This document shows positions 33,946 through 44,774 of a stretch of DNA of 64,000 nt, piece by piece. A program made the position numbers and the translations under genes. Source of the stretch: Porphyromonadaceae bacterium H1 (GTDB lineage: Bacteria; Bacteroidota; Bacteroidia; Bacteroidales; Paludibacteraceae). The stretch covers positions 1 to 64,000 of the forward strand of contig BDEJ01000001.1 of the NCBI GenBank assembly GCA_001653155.1, written 5' to 3'. The notes under the pieces are model-generated. The model made no database searches. It saw nothing but the letters and a program-made list of their open reading frames with translations, and was not told the origin of the DNA. How positions within the stretch are numbered: position 1 is the stretch's first letter; every line of letters begins with the position of its first letter.

Positions 33946-34839
33946 ATGGCAAAACAACCCGGATTAGGACGCGGCTTGGGAGCCCTTATCGATACCACTC
34001 CCGTAACTACGAGCGGTTCCTCCTCCATCAGTGAAGTAGAACTCAGCCTCATCGTGGCCAATCCCAATCAGCCCCGCGCGCATTTCGACGAAGAGGCTCT
34101 CACGGAACTGGCAACATCCATTCGCGAATTGGGTGTGATTTCGCCCATCACCTTGCGCAAAAACGAAGACGGAACTTATCTGATTATAGCCGGAGAACGC
34201 CGTTTTCGCGCCTCTAAAGAGGCAGGACTGAAAACCATACCGGCTTACGTAAAAACCGCTGCCGACGAACAGGTGATGGAAATGGCCCTCATCGAGAATA
34301 TTCAGCGTGAAGACCTCAATGCCATCGAAATTGCCTTGTCCTTTTCGCGGCTGATAGAAGAATATCAGCTCACACAAGAGCGTTTGAGCGAACGTGTGGG
34401 GAAAAAACGCGCTACCATAGCCAACTACCTCCGTTTGCTTCGCTTACCGGCCGAAATACAAATGGGTATCAAGGACAAAAAACTGGAGATGGGACATGCT
34501 CGCGCTATTTTGGGGCTCGACAACCCTGCCGCACAGTTGCAGATTTACGAAAAAATTCTGGCAGAAGCTCTCTCCGTACGAAAGGTGGAAGAACTCGTGC
34601 GGCGTTACTCTGAGACCGGTAGCTTTGACGAAGCCCGCATTCCGACGAAGGCCAAAACACCGCCTGCCCATCCGGCCCCGGAAGCCGAAGATATCCGGAA
34701 ACAACTAAACGACCTTTTCGGAACGAAGGTGCAGTTTGCCTGCGATGCGAAAGGTAAGGGGAAAATAACCATACCCTTTGCCAACGATGCGGATCTGACC
34801 CGAATCATGGAGTTGTTCGACAAAATACATGCAGAGTAA
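33946..34839 (+). CDS. parB: Chromosome-partitioning protein ParB (Spo0J)
   Basis: 297 aa. The CTP-binding/arginine-rich box is present (IAGERRFRASKEAGL) after the N-terminal PNQPRAHFDEEALTELA. The helix-turn-helix for parS binding is around LTQERLSERVGKKRATIANYLRLL. The C-terminal dimerisation region ends at about residue 297. I found no parS palindrome near it by eye. The last 11 bp overlap the next gene. Confidence 0.95.
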   Translation: MAKQPGLGRGLGALIDTTPVTTSGSSSISEVELSLIVANPNQPRAHFDEEALTELATSIRELGVISPITLRKNEDGTYLIIAGERRFRASKEAGLKTIPAYVKTAADEQVMEMALIENIQREDLNAIEIALSFSRLIEEYQLTQERLSERVGKKRATIANYLRLLRLPAEIQMGIKDKKLEMGHARAILGLDNPAAQLQIYEKILAEALSVRKVEELVRRYSETGSFDEARIPTKAKTPPAHPAPEAEDIRKQLNDLFGTKVQFACDAKGKGKITIPFANDADLTRIMELFDKIHAE

Positions 34840-35530
34840 AGCAAAGCATAAAATTCTGTGCATCTTCGGTCTGTGTCTGTTTGCATTTTTACCGCTGTGC
34901 GCACAATCCCCCGACAGTTTGCAGATACTCCCTGTCCCGGATAGTATTGCTGCAGGAAGGGATTCCGTCTTCTTTCTGGGAAATGAGGGATTTGTCCGCT
35001 TGGACAGCTTGTCGCAGAAAGAAGATTTTAAACCCGATCCCGGCCGCGTATTGTGGATGAGCGCGATCTTTCCGGGCTACGGACAGTTCCTCAACCGGCA
35101 ATATTGGAAAATTCCCATCGTATATGCCGGATTTTTGGCTTGTGGTTATGCCATATCGACAACAAACATGCTCTACCATAACTATAAGATAGCTTATCGG
35201 GACATTATCGACAGCGACCCTGCAACAAACAGTTTCCTCGATATACTCCCGCGAGGCTATACTATTGAAAGTATCGGAGGAAAGCAGCAATACGCCACCT
35301 TGCTGAAAACCCGGCAGGATCAGTACCGTCGTTTCCGCGATTTGAGTATCATCGTATCCATTGCCTACTACGGTCTGACGATATTGGAGGCCTACGTGAG
35401 TGCACAGCTTTTTGAATTTGATATAAGTACCGATTTGTCACTTTCTGTAAAGCCGGCTTTGCTTCCGCAGCATCGGCAAAACATACCCGGAGCTGCTCCG
35501 GGCATGCAGATTTGTTTTAATTTGAAGTAG
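34829..35530 (+). CDS. DUF5683-like membrane protein
   Basis: 233 aa with signal peptide ([14 protein letters not shown]). After a variable linker comes the conserved block [21 protein letters not shown] followed by two predicted transmembrane helices ([14 protein letters not shown] and the [19 protein letters not shown] region), as in DUF5683 proteins of Bacteroidales. The function is unknown. It overlaps parB and precedes the transglycosylase, so it is probably translated from the same mRNA. Confidence 0.75.
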   Translation: MQSKAKHKILCIFGLCLFAFLPLCAQSPDSLQILPVPDSIAAGRDSVFFLGNEGFVRLDSLSQKEDFKPDPGRVLWMSAIFPGYGQFLNRQYWKIPIVYAGFLACGYAISTTNMLYHNYKIAYRDIIDSDPATNSFLDILPRGYTIESIGGKQQYATLLKTRQDQYRRFRDLSIIVSIAYYGLTILEAYVSAQLFEFDISTDLSLSVKPALLPQHRQNIPGAAPGMQICFNLK

Positions 35531-35556
35531 TGTATACAAAACTCGATAGAAGAAAA

Positions 35557-36933
35557 ATGAATTATTATATCGGCTTGCTGCTGGGCTTATGCGTAGCTAT
35601 CGGTAGCCAGCAACTTTGGGCTCAGTTGCCCCCGGTTAAACCGCAGACAACGAAATCCGAATCGGATTTGGAAGAGGCATTTAACGAAAAAAATGCCGAT
35701 ATTGATACCATCATGCCTCGTCCTTCGGATTTTGACGGACTCTTGGACAAGGCCGCCGAGCCTCGACCCGAATCGGATAACGGTATCTCGATGCCACCTC
35801 AGTTTTCTGAAATGCTCGATTTTTTGACGCACTCCTGGGCCGTAAAGAGGAGTCGTCCGGTCGACTGCTTCCCCGATGAAAGCATGTTGCCCCTGCTTCC
35901 CGATTCGGTTTATAAGGAGCGTTTGGCCAAGCTCCCTTGCGTTATGGAAATGCCCTATAATTCCTCGGTGCAGTCTTTCATCAACATGTACACCGTGCAG
36001 AAACGCCGGCAAGTGGAATATATGCTGGGTATCGGGCGGTATTACTTCCCTTTTTTCGAACAGGCTTTGGCTGCTAACAGTATGCCTTTGGAATTGAAAT
36101 ACTTGCCGGTAATAGAGTCGGCTCTCAATCCCAATGCTTATTCGCGTGTGGGAGCTGCCGGACTGTGGCAGTTCATGATAGGCACTGGGCGCGTTTACGG
36201 CCTGGAGATAAACAGTTTGGTTGACGAACGCTTGGATCCGGGCAAAGCTACCGAAGCTGCGATTCAATACCTGAAAGAGCTTTACAGCATTTACGGGGAC
36301 TGGCATTTGGTAATTGCTGCCTATAATTGTGGCCCGGGAAATGTACGCAAAGCCATCAGCCGCTCGGGAGGAAAGCGGGATTATTGGGCTATTTATCCCC
36401 ATCTGCCTCGTGAGACACGGGGATATGTTCCCATCTTTATTGCGGCAACCTATACGATGGAGTATGCTCGGGAACATAAACTTTGCCCCTCTTCAGTGGA
36501 ATTTCCTGTTTTGACGGACACCATACACGTAGGTGAAACCATTCATTTCGAACAGATAGCAGGTGTTATCGGTATTTCGGTAGAGGAGCTTCGTTTTCTG
36601 AATCCCCAGTACCGCAAGAATATTGTGCCCGGTCAGTACAAACCTTACCCCATCCGCTTGCCGCATCACTACCTGAATCCTTTTATCAAGAGGTATAAGG
36701 AGATCGTGGAACATCGTGCCGATGAACTTATTAATAACCGTCGGAGTGAAATAGAGGTCTCCCGCTCTTCTTACAGCGGTTCCGGAAGGGTTGTCTACCA
36801 CAGCGTCCGGAAGGGAGAGACCTTGGGTCAAATTGCTCGTCGCTATGGTGTTTCGGTGAACAAGCTGCGACAATGGAACCGTTTGCGCGGAAATACCATC
36901 CGTGTCGGACAGCGTTTGAAAATAATGAAATAA
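35557..36933 (+). CDS. mltD: Membrane-bound lytic murein transglycosylase with LysM (MltD-like)
   Basis: 458 aa from the ATG at 35557, chosen because it gives a signal peptide ([20 protein letters not shown]); a GTG at 35530 in frame is less likely. The GH23/SLT domain is in the middle: catalytic Glu in [13 protein letters not shown], then GAAGLWQFM and [11 protein letters not shown] degenerate LysM-like stretch ([19 protein letters not shown]) is followed by a clear C-terminal LysM ([20 protein letters not shown]). It cleaves peptidoglycan glycan strands to 1,6-anhydroMurNAc products, which links it to the recycling genes at 22165-24338. Confidence 0.9.
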   Translation: MNYYIGLLLGLCVAIGSQQLWAQLPPVKPQTTKSESDLEEAFNEKNADIDTIMPRPSDFDGLLDKAAEPRPESDNGISMPPQFSEMLDFLTHSWAVKRSRPVDCFPDESMLPLLPDSVYKERLAKLPCVMEMPYNSSVQSFINMYTVQKRRQVEYMLGIGRYYFPFFEQALAANSMPLELKYLPVIESALNPNAYSRVGAAGLWQFMIGTGRVYGLEINSLVDERLDPGKATEAAIQYLKELYSIYGDWHLVIAAYNCGPGNVRKAISRSGGKRDYWAIYPHLPRETRGYVPIFIAATYTMEYAREHKLCPSSVEFPVLTDTIHVGETIHFEQIAGVIGISVEELRFLNPQYRKNIVPGQYKPYPIRLPHHYLNPFIKRYKEIVEHRADELINNRRSEIEVSRSSYSGSGRVVYHSVRKGETLGQIARRYGVSVNKLRQWNRLRGNTIRVGQRLKIMK

Positions 36934-36951
36934 TCATTCCCTTTGCCTCCC

Positions 36952-37269
36952 ATGCAGAAACTCTATTACTCGATATCCGAAGTATCGGAGATGCTGGGTA
37001 TCAGCCTCTCGAACTTGCGTTTTTGGGAAAAAGAATTCAAACAACTGAAACCCAGGCGGAACAGTAAAAATACGCGTTTTTATAGCGAGGAGGATCTGAA
37101 ACTCATCAAGCAGATACAGTTTTTGGTAGATGAACAAAAGCTTACTCTGGAAGGTGTTAAGCAGCGGCTCAGCCAGAAGAAAGACCGTGTCGGACGACAG
37201 CAGGAGCTGGCTGAGCGCCTTAAGGCAATAAGACAGGAGCTTATCGGCATCTCCAAACAATTGGAATGA
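36952..37269 (+). CDS. Short MerR-family transcriptional regulator
   Basis: 105 aa from the ATG at 36952. The winged helix-turn-helix is complete (YYSISEVSEMLGISLSNLRFWEKEF, then NTRFYSEEDLKLIKQIQFLV). A short dimerisation helix follows and there is no effector-binding domain or metal-binding cysteines. This stripped-down form is widespread in Bacteroidota. It starts 18 bp after the transglycosylase, so it may regulate that operon, but the target is unknown. Confidence 0.85.
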   Translation: MQKLYYSISEVSEMLGISLSNLRFWEKEFKQLKPRRNSKNTRFYSEEDLKLIKQIQFLVDEQKLTLEGVKQRLSQKKDRVGRQQELAERLKAIRQELIGISKQLE

Positions 37270-37308
37270 ATCATTCACTCCTTCGGAAACTTACTAAAAA
37301 CAAGAACA

Positions 37309-40188
37309 TTGACAGAAGAAAGCACCATACATCCTCCTGCAGGCGATCAGCGAATTGAAATTTCGGGCGCCCGTGTGCATAATTTGAAGAACATCGATGT
37401 GTCTATTCCGCGGAATGCGCTCACTGTTATCACGGGGTTGAGCGGTAGCGGTAAGTCGTCTTTGGCCTTCGATACTATTTTTGCCGAAGGGCAGCGGCGC
37501 TACATCGAAACTTTCTCTGCTTATGCCCGTAGCTTTCTCGGGAATCTGGAACGTCCCGATGTAGACGAGATACAAGGCCTGAGTCCGGTTATCTCGATCG
37601 AGCAAAAAACGACCAATCGCAATCCTCGCTCTACGGTAGGTACGAGTACCGAAATTTATGACTTCCTGCGCTTGCTGTATGCGCGTGCCGGAACGGCCTA
37701 TTCTTACATCACAGGCGAGAAAATGGTGAAGTACTCCGAGGAGCAGATTGTCGATTTGATTATAAAAAACTACGATGGTCGGAAGACAGCTCTGCTTGCT
37801 CCTGTTGTACGTGGCAGAAAGGGGCACTACAAGGAGCTTTTTGAGCAGATACGTAAAAAAGGTTACTTGCACGTACGTATCGATGGCGAGATGAGGGAGC
37901 TTGTGCCGGGTATGCGTGTGGATCGCTATAAGATTCACAACATCGAGATGGTAATCGACCGTTTGGTGGTGAACGATAAAGACCGACGTCGCCTGAAAGA
38001 TTCGGTTTCCAAGGCTATGCAGCAAGGTAACGGTGTGCTGATGACCCTTGAGATACCGGATGCCGGAGCTGCTGCGGAGCCTCGTTATTACAGTAAGTCG
38101 TTGATGTGCCCTGGCAGCGGTATTTCCTACGATGAGCCTGCACCTCATAACTTCTCGTTTAACTCGCCACAAGGGGCTTGCCCACATTGCAAGGGCTTGG
38201 GCTATGTCCATCGTATCGATTTGGAGAAAATAATTCCCGACAAATCGCTGAGTATTTATAACGGCGCCATTCTTCCCTTGGGTAAATACAAAAATACTAC
38301 TATTTTCTGGCAAATCGAAGCCATTTTGGAGAAGTATGGCCTGAAAATCAAGCAAGCCGTTTCGGACTTGCCGGCGGAAGCCCTTGATGAAATCATGAAT
38401 GGTACGACGGAGCGCTTGAATATTAAAAATCAGTCTTTGGGTAACTCCAACTACTTTCTGAGCTACGAAGGTATACTCCGCTACATCGAGATACAACAGG
38501 AGAACGCCACCTCAGCCAGCGAACAGAAGTGGGCGAGCCAGTATTATACTACATTGAGATGTCCCGACTGCCAAGGTACCAAGCTGCGCCGGGAAGCTTT
38601 GCATTTTCGCATTGCCGGAAAGAATATTGCCGAACTGGCCGCCATGGATTTGAGCGAGCTTGCGGCTTGGGTGCAAAGTGTAGGAGAAAGCCTGTCGGGC
38701 AAGCAACAGGCCATAGCCAGCGAGATATTGAAAGAAATTGCTACACGCCTTTCTTTTCTTCTTGATGTAGGCCTTTCTTATCTTTCTCTCAGTAGGAGTT
38801 CGCAATCGCTTTCGGGCGGAGAGAGTCAACGCATACGCTTGGCCACACAAATAGGCTCGCAGTTGGTGAATGTACTTTATATCCTCGATGAGCCGAGCAT
38901 CGGCTTACATCAGCGCGACAACATGCGGCTCATTAATTCCCTCAAACAGCTCCGAGACATCGGGAACTCGGTAGTCGTTGTGGAACACGATCGGGATATG
39001 ATGCTTGCCGCCGATTACGTGGTGGATCTCGGCCCGCGTGCCGGTCGTCTTGGCGGTGAGGTCGTCTTTGCCGGAACGCCCGAGCAGATGCTTGCTGCCG
39101 ATACCCTTACCTCGGCCTACCTGAGGGGAACGAAGCGTATTGAAATACCCGAAGAACCGCGTCGTGGGAATGGCTGCGAGATTATTCTCTACGGCGCACG
39201 AGGGAATAATTTGAAAAATCTGACTGTTTCCTTTCCGCTTGGGAAGATGATTTGCGTTACCGGAGTTTCAGGCAGTGGTAAATCGACTCTTGTCTCCGAA
39301 ACGCTGCAACCCATTCTCAGTCAACATTTCTACCGTTCCTTACAAGATCCCTTGCCCTACGACCGCATTGAGGGCTTGGAACATATCGATAAAGTAGTAG
39401 AGGTCGATCAGGCGCCCATTGGACGCAGTCCGCGCTCGAATCCTGCCACCTATACCGGGGTGTTTGCCGATATCCGCAACCTCTTTGCCGCTCTTCCCGA
39501 GGCAAAAATGAGGGCTTACAAACCGGGGCGTTTCTCTTTTAATACGGCAGGAGGCCGCTGTGAGGTCTGCTCCGGAAATGGCTACAAAACCATCGAAATG
39601 AATTTCCTGCCCGACGTCTATCTCCCTTGTGAGGCATGTGGCGGCAAGCGATACAATCGGGAGACGCTCGAATTGCGCTTCAAAGGAAAGTCCATAGCTG
39701 ATGTTTTGGACATGACCATCAATCAGGCTGTCGATTTTTTTGAGAACCAGACAGCCCTGCTGAATAAGATAAAGACTTTGCAGGAAGTTGGTTTGGGGTA
39801 TATTAAACTGGGACAATCGAGTACAACCCTTTCGGGCGGAGAGAGCCAGCGGGTAAAACTGGCTACCGAGTTGGCTAAGCGTGATACGGGAAAGACCCTT
39901 TATATCTTGGATGAGCCTACTACCGGACTGCATTTTGAAGACATACGCGTGTTGCTTGCCGTTCTGAATAAATTGATTGACAAGGGGAATACCGTTATCA
40001 TTATTGAGCATAACCTTGATGTGCTTAAGGTTGCCGATCACATCATTGATATCGGCCCTGAAGGAGGGGCCGGTGGTGGCAGACTCATTTGCGCCGGTAG
40101 CCCACGTGAAGTGGCCGACTGTCCCGAGAGTTTTACCGGATATTTCCTGAAACAGGAGTTTGAGAGGCCTGTTCAGGAGAAGCCCTAA
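37309..40188 (+). CDS. uvrA: Excinuclease ABC subunit A
   Basis: 959 aa damage-recognition ATPase of nucleotide excision repair. It has two ABC modules, each with Walker A ([14 protein letters not shown] near residue 44; [10 protein letters not shown] in the second half) and an LSGGESQR signature. Zinc modules: ACPHCKGLG, and CEVCSGNGY with CEACGGKRY. The first half of the first zinc site reads CPGSG and so lacks one of the four cysteines of the E. coli protein. The start appears to be TTG at 37309, since no in-frame ATG lies between the upstream stop region and the conserved [14 protein letters not shown]. Confidence 0.96.
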   Translation: MTEESTIHPPAGDQRIEISGARVHNLKNIDVSIPRNALTVITGLSGSGKSSLAFDTIFAEGQRRYIETFSAYARSFLGNLERPDVDEIQGLSPVISIEQKTTNRNPRSTVGTSTEIYDFLRLLYARAGTAYSYITGEKMVKYSEEQIVDLIIKNYDGRKTALLAPVVRGRKGHYKELFEQIRKKGYLHVRIDGEMRELVPGMRVDRYKIHNIEMVIDRLVVNDKDRRRLKDSVSKAMQQGNGVLMTLEIPDAGAAAEPRYYSKSLMCPGSGISYDEPAPHNFSFNSPQGACPHCKGLGYVHRIDLEKIIPDKSLSIYNGAILPLGKYKNTTIFWQIEAILEKYGLKIKQAVSDLPAEALDEIMNGTTERLNIKNQSLGNSNYFLSYEGILRYIEIQQENATSASEQKWASQYYTTLRCPDCQGTKLRREALHFRIAGKNIAELAAMDLSELAAWVQSVGESLSGKQQAIASEILKEIATRLSFLLDVGLSYLSLSRSSQSLSGGESQRIRLATQIGSQLVNVLYILDEPSIGLHQRDNMRLINSLKQLRDIGNSVVVVEHDRDMMLAADYVVDLGPRAGRLGGEVVFAGTPEQMLAADTLTSAYLRGTKRIEIPEEPRRGNGCEIILYGARGNNLKNLTVSFPLGKMICVTGVSGSGKSTLVSETLQPILSQHFYRSLQDPLPYDRIEGLEHIDKVVEVDQAPIGRSPRSNPATYTGVFADIRNLFAALPEAKMRAYKPGRFSFNTAGGRCEVCSGNGYKTIEMNFLPDVYLPCEACGGKRYNRETLELRFKGKSIADVLDMTINQAVDFFENQTALLNKIKTLQEVGLGYIKLGQSSTTLSGGESQRVKLATELAKRDTGKTLYILDEPTTGLHFEDIRVLLAVLNKLIDKGNTVIIIEHNLDVLKVADHIIDIGPEGGAGGGRLICAGSPREVADCPESFTGYFLKQEFERPVQEKP

Positions 40189-40266
40189 GTTATGCTCTTT
40201 ATAAGCTTATACCGCGTATAAAGTTATACTCAATAACGGCAAATTATTACATTCGTTTTTAGAAAA

Positions 40267-40310
40267 ATATCAAGAGGCCTGTCGAAATGTTTCGACAGGC
40301 CTCTTGATAT
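40267..40310. terminator. Bidirectional terminator between uvrA and the M13 peptidase gene
   Basis: A perfect 21-bp inverted repeat (40267-40287 with 40290-40310, 2-nt centre) between convergent genes. AT-rich ends give T runs in both directions. Confidence 0.85.
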
Positions 40311-40330
40311 TGTATTTTTAGGATGCCATC

Positions 40331-42385
40331 TTACCAGATGGCTACACGCTTCTCGGCAGCTACAAAGAGCGGATCACTTTCATTAATACCGAAGGCCTCG
40401 TACCAAGCTGTAATGTGCGGTAAGGCTCCGTTTACGCGCCAGCGTCCGAGGGAATGAGGATCGGATTTGGTGCGCGACAATATCTCTTCGTCGCGAATGT
40501 TGCCTGCCCACACGTTGGCGTAGGCCAGGAAGAAACGCTGTTCGGGACTGAAACCCTCTTTCGTGGGGAGCGGCTTGTTTGCAGTAGCTTTGCGGAAAGC
40601 CTGGAAGGATACTTGCAGCCCACCATTATCGGCAATATTTTCTCCAAGGGTAAACTTGCCGTTGGCATGTACGCCGGGTGCCACCTCGATGCTGTCGAAG
40701 AAAGCTACCATTACTTGTGCCCGTTCTTCGAAGCGTTTGGCATCATCGGCAGTCCACCAATCGGAAAGGTTACCGTCCTTATCGAACTGTCGTCCTTGAT
40801 TGTCGAATCCGTGGGTCATTTCGTGACCGATTACGACCCCTATGGCTCCATAATTAAAAGCATCATCGGCCTCCATGTCGAAGAAGGGGTACTGGAGGAT
40901 ACCGGCCGGGAAGCATATTTCGTTGGTGGTAGGGTTGTAATAGGCATTCACGGTTTGAGGGGTCATGTGCCATTCGTCCTTGTCAACGGGTTTACCCAGT
41001 TTGGAGAACATGTACTCGTGCTCGAAACGGCTGGCTCGCTGTATGTTGGCATAATACGAGTCGTCGGCTATGTGGAGGCTGCTGTAGTCGCGCCATTTAT
41101 CGGGATAGCCGATTTTGATATGGAAAGCAGCGAGTTTTTCCAAGGCTTTGGTCTTGGTAGAATCGCTCATCCATTCCAGTGCCTCGATGCGTTCGCCCAA
41201 GGCTGTTTGCAGGTTCTTAACCAAGGTAATCATGCGAGTCTTAGCCGCTTCGGGAAAGTGTTTCTTCACGTACATCTGTCCCACGGCTTCGCCCAATACA
41301 GCGTTGACGGTACTCACGGCACGCTTCCAGCGAGGTTGAGGCGCTTCGCGACCCGAGAGACTGCGGCCGTAGAAGTCGAAATTCTGGAGAAATATATCGT
41401 CACTCAGGTAGGAGGCCGCTTCGTCAATGAGTTTCCAGCAGAGATAGGCTTGATGGTCGGCAAGACTTTCGCTTTCCATCAACTTGCTGACGGCAGCTAT
41501 AAAGTTCTTTTGGCCTACGCTCAGCTGCTTGGGAGCTTCGATGCCAAAGGCTGCAAAATAACTATCCCAATCGAGAGCAGGAGCAAGTTCCTTCAATTCG
41601 GCAAGACTCATCTTGTTGTAATTGGCCTGCGGATTTCTCAGTTGTACGTTGTCGAAAGAGGCTTCAGCCAGTTGAGTCTCGATGCGCAGGACGGCATCGC
41701 GCATATCTGCAGCTTCGGAAGGCGTATGACCGGTGAGGAGGAACATCCGCTCTACGTGCTTGCGGTAGGCTTCACGTATCTTACGGGTATGATCGTCGTT
41801 GTCCAGATAGTATTCGCGTTCGCCCATGCCGATGCCCCCTTGATAGGTTTGTAACAGATACTCATTGCTGCTCCTCGGATCTACACCGACGTAGAGGATG
41901 AAATAGGCGCTTACTCCTTGCAGTGCCAAGCGAGGAATGAAGCTCGCAAGTTCTTCTTTGCGTTTGAGCGCTTTGATGGCGGCCAGATCGTTGCGTATGG
42001 GGGCGTATCCTTCGGCGTTGAGCTTGCTGCTGTCCATCGCCAGTTTGTAGAGGTCGGCTATCTGCTGTTCTACCGATCCGGGACGGATATTCTCCATTGC
42101 GGCGATGCCGGCTATGAGTTCGCGCAACTGGGTGCGGTTATCTTCCGCCAGCTTATCAAAGCTCCCGAAACGCGCATATTCGGGTGTGAGTGGGTTACGC
42201 GCCATCCAACCTCCGCAGGCGTATTGGTAGAAGTCGCTGCGGGGCGAGGCAAGCGTGTCGAGATTTTCCATTCGGATACCCGCCGTTTGAGGGGCGGATT
42301 TGTTACAACTGATCATAAATGTACTACTTAAGATTAAACCGAGTGCGAGACTCAGTAAATTACACGTCATTCTTTTTGTTTTCAT
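40331..42385 (-). CDS. pepO: M13-family (neprilysin/PepO) metalloendopeptidase lipoprotein
   Basis: 684 aa. Signal peptide with lipobox (LSSTFMISCNKS), so envelope-anchored. Zinc site HEMTH in GVVIGHEMTHGFDNQG at about residue 518, with the third ligand in LGENIADNGG about 60 residues on. The conserved NAYYNPTTNEICFPAGIL precedes it. The protein ends VAIW, the normal M13 terminus. It degrades peptides in the periplasm or at the surface. It lies 48 bp downstream of dusB on the same strand. Confidence 0.93.
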   Translation of the reverse strand: MKTKRMTCNLLSLALGLILSSTFMISCNKSAPQTAGIRMENLDTLASPRSDFYQYACGGWMARNPLTPEYARFGSFDKLAEDNRTQLRELIAGIAAMENIRPGSVEQQIADLYKLAMDSSKLNAEGYAPIRNDLAAIKALKRKEELASFIPRLALQGVSAYFILYVGVDPRSSNEYLLQTYQGGIGMGEREYYLDNDDHTRKIREAYRKHVERMFLLTGHTPSEAADMRDAVLRIETQLAEASFDNVQLRNPQANYNKMSLAELKELAPALDWDSYFAAFGIEAPKQLSVGQKNFIAAVSKLMESESLADHQAYLCWKLIDEAASYLSDDIFLQNFDFYGRSLSGREAPQPRWKRAVSTVNAVLGEAVGQMYVKKHFPEAAKTRMITLVKNLQTALGERIEALEWMSDSTKTKALEKLAAFHIKIGYPDKWRDYSSLHIADDSYYANIQRASRFEHEYMFSKLGKPVDKDEWHMTPQTVNAYYNPTTNEICFPAGILQYPFFDMEADDAFNYGAIGVVIGHEMTHGFDNQGRQFDKDGNLSDWWTADDAKRFEERAQVMVAFFDSIEVAPGVHANGKFTLGENIADNGGLQVSFQAFRKATANKPLPTKEGFSPEQRFFLAYANVWAGNIRDEEILSRTKSDPHSLGRWRVNGALPHITAWYEAFGINESDPLFVAAEKRVAIW

Positions 42386-42433
42386 ATGCGTAGTTATTAG
42401 GATTTATGTAAGATTATCAAGAGATGGCTTGTT

Positions 42434-43474
42434 TTACTTGTTACCTGCGGAAGAATTCAATTCTCCGGGTTCGACCCGATCTATAATATCGAAAAGTTCC
42501 GCGAGGGTCTCGGCACGTAGCATAGCGATACGCGTATCGCGAAAGTTAGGAATGCCTTTAAAAAGAGGCGATGCTGCCAAATGGCGCCGACTGTGGATGA
42601 TGCCTTTGAGGCGTTGATGCATTACCTCTTCGATGGGCGTATCTTCCGCTAGATCGAGCCAATAAATGGCTCGGATGATGTATTCTTTCAATACGGCCTT
42701 CTGTTCGTCAAAACTCAGGAAGGCGTCGTTCTTGCCTGTGTCGAGAAAATGCCGCATTTCAGCAAATATCCATGGCCGCCCCAGGCTAGCCCGTCCTACC
42801 ATCACGGCATCTACTCCGTAAAGTTCGAAGCATTGGAGACAGCCTTCCGCTGTTGTCACATCTCCGTTTCCGATAATGGGGATGTGCATTCGCGGATTGT
42901 TTTTTACACTCCCGATAAGACTCCAGTCGGCTTCTCCTTTGTACATCTGTGCCCGTGTACGTCCGTGTATGGTCAGCGCTTGGATGCCGCAATCCTGTAA
43001 CCGTTCCGCCAAATCGACAATGTTTTTTCGCCCTTCGTCCCAGCCTAAGCGCGTTTTTACCGTTACGGGCAGGCGGGTGGCAGCTACTACCGCCCGAGTG
43101 ATGCTCAGCATCCGATCCGGGTCTTGCAGCAAACCGGCTCCGGCGCCTTTACAGGCTACTTTGCGTACCGGACAGCCAAAGTTCAAATCGATACAGTCGG
43201 GATTCGCCTCTTCGGCTATGCGTGCTGCCTCGACTAAAGTATCTACATCCCGTCCGTAGAGCTGGATGGCCACCGGACGCTCTGCTTCGAGGAGGGTTAG
43301 TTTCTGTTCCGTACGCTTTACACTCCGTATTAATGCATCGGCCGATACAAATTCGGTATAAACCATGTCGGCTCCAAAACGCTTGCAGAGCAGGCGGAAA
43401 GCAGGATCCGTTACGTCTTCCATCGGTGCGAGGAAGAGCGGCCGGTTACGAAAACTAATGTCAGCTATACGCAT
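42434..43474 (-). CDS. dusB: tRNA-dihydrouridine synthase
   Basis: 346 aa from ATG 43474-43472, just before the family start IADISFRNRPLFLAPMEDVTD; upstream in-frame ATGs exist (43486) but the extra residues do not look native. FMN-binding TIM barrel: LAPMEDVTD, DLNFGCPVRKVACKGAGAGLL (the catalytic Cys is in the VACKG segment), TVKTRLGWDEG and IPIIGNGDV. It reduces uridines in the tRNA D-loop. The gene is upstream of the M13 peptidase and divergent from nusB. Confidence 0.93.
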   Translation of the reverse strand: MRIADISFRNRPLFLAPMEDVTDPAFRLLCKRFGADMVYTEFVSADALIRSVKRTEQKLTLLEAERPVAIQLYGRDVDTLVEAARIAEEANPDCIDLNFGCPVRKVACKGAGAGLLQDPDRMLSITRAVVAATRLPVTVKTRLGWDEGRKNIVDLAERLQDCGIQALTIHGRTRAQMYKGEADWSLIGSVKNNPRMHIPIIGNGDVTTAEGCLQCFELYGVDAVMVGRASLGRPWIFAEMRHFLDTGKNDAFLSFDEQKAVLKEYIIRAIYWLDLAEDTPIEEVMHQRLKGIIHSRRHLAASPLFKGIPNFRDTRIAMLRAETLAELFDIIDRVEPGELNSSAGNK

Positions 43475-43793
43475 AGGGGTTGGCATGCAGAGCATCGGGG
43501 GAATACTCCCCCTTCTTGGGGATGCAAATATCTGTAAAGTTTTTGAAATGTACAAGCCTTTCGCAGCGCTTAGCGTCTTTCCTCGAGCCGAATAGATTTG
43601 TGTCTGCCTTGCTACAGCACGGGCTTTTGAGAAGACTTATAGCTTCAAATCAAAAAACGGAGAGCATGAAAGCCTCGGTCTAAGTAATCGAAATTGCGAA
43701 ATGCTTTTTTACTCTAAGACCCTCTTAGCCCTTGCCATACACAAAAAAAGGCTTACCTTTGTGGCGAATTTTACAAGCGTTCATTACCGTTCT
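43475..43793. other. Divergent intergenic region dusB/nusB
   Basis: 319 bp between divergent genes. It holds the nusB promoter at 43732-43761. I see no convincing dusB promoter, no RNA gene and no credible small reading frame. Confidence 0.6.
43732..43761 (+). promoter_or_regulatory. Bacteroidota-type promoter for nusB
   Basis: TTG (43732-43734), 19 bp, TACCTTTG (43754-43761). The expected transcription start near 43768 lies downstream of the longest-frame start at 43701 and supports ATG 43794 as the real one. Confidence 0.75.
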
Positions 43794-44735
43794 ATGATTA
43801 ATCGTACTTTAATACGGGTCAAAGCCCTGCAATTGCTTTACGCCTACTACAAAAGCGAAGCTAAAACCCTCAGCACACTCGAAAAGGAACTTGCCTTTAG
43901 TGTCGAAAAAACCTACGATCTCTATTTTTATCTTCTCTCCTTGGCGGTAGAAATAACCCGATATGCCGAGCAGCGCATCGACGCACGCAGGCATAAGTTA
44001 CGGCCGACATCAGAGGATCTCAATCCCAATACCCGTTTTATCGACAACCGCTTCGTAGCGCAGCTCTCGAACAACGAAACCCTGAATAGCCAACTTGCTC
44101 AGAAAAAGCTTTCCTGGGCCGACCGCGGTGATATATTGAAAGAGCTTTTCCTTGAAATCGAAGCTTCGGATTTTTATGTCGAATACATGAGCGCCGACCC
44201 GACCAGCATCGACTATTCGGCCGACCGGGAACTCTGGCGCAAGATTTACAAGCGTGTTATCTTGGCAAATGAAAATCTCGACGATACTCTTGAAGAGGAA
44301 AATATATACTGGGCCGATGATGTGGAGGTTGTTATCAGTTTTGTAATCAAGACCGTTAAACGCTTCGATCCCGCCGCCGGAACCCAACAGGAACTGCTGC
44401 CCATGTATAAAGACCTCGACGATGCCGAGTACGGCCGGAAACTCCTTCGATATGCTATTGAAGACAGCGAAGAGTCGCTTCACCTGATCGATAAATACAG
44501 TCGTAACTGGGAACTTGAGCGCATTGCTTTTATGGATACCCTTATCATGCAACTTGCCTTGGCAGAGCTGAAGCACTTCCCGACCATACCCGTCAATGTT
44601 ACCCTGAACGAATACATCGAAATTTCCAAAAGCTATAGCACCGATAAAAGTGCTGTTTTTATCAATGGAGTACTCGATAAGATTGTACAGGATTTGAAAC
44701 AAGAGAACAAACTTATCAAAGCTGTTGTGTTCTGA
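43794..44735 (+). CDS. nusB: Transcription antitermination factor NusB (long Bacteroidota form)
   Basis: 313 aa from the ATG at 43794 (MINRTLIRVKALQLLYAYY), chosen from the promoter position and the family N-terminus. The C-terminal NusB fold is recognisable: SRNWELERIAFMDTLIMQLALAE and PVNVTLNEYIEISKSYSTDKSAVFINGVLD. E. coli NusB is only ~140 aa. The extra ~170 residues between the first helix and the core are helical, and such long forms are usual in Bacteroidales. It helps antitermination on rRNA operons by binding boxA with S10. Confidence 0.9.
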   Translation: MINRTLIRVKALQLLYAYYKSEAKTLSTLEKELAFSVEKTYDLYFYLLSLAVEITRYAEQRIDARRHKLRPTSEDLNPNTRFIDNRFVAQLSNNETLNSQLAQKKLSWADRGDILKELFLEIEASDFYVEYMSADPTSIDYSADRELWRKIYKRVILANENLDDTLEEENIYWADDVEVVISFVIKTVKRFDPAAGTQQELLPMYKDLDDAEYGRKLLRYAIEDSEESLHLIDKYSRNWELERIAFMDTLIMQLALAELKHFPTIPVNVTLNEYIEISKSYSTDKSAVFINGVLDKIVQDLKQENKLIKAVVF

Positions 44736-44774
44736 TTTCCTTTCGACGAAAGGGAGTGTTATCCAGTCGTCTGC

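Noticed and set aside
33041-34900. parS site near parAB
   Set aside because: No 16-bp palindrome of the TGTTTCACGTGAAACA type was found by eye in this stretch.
37294-38496. 400-codon open frame on the minus strand
   Set aside because: It lies wholly opposite uvrA, has no recognisable motif or signal, and reflects codon bias of uvrA.
40454-41854. 466-codon open frame on the plus strand
   Set aside because: It is antisense to the M13 peptidase gene, whose zinc site and family ends are intact.
43701-43793. Longer start for nusB
   Set aside because: The promoter at 43732-43761 lies inside it; the family N-terminus begins at 43794.
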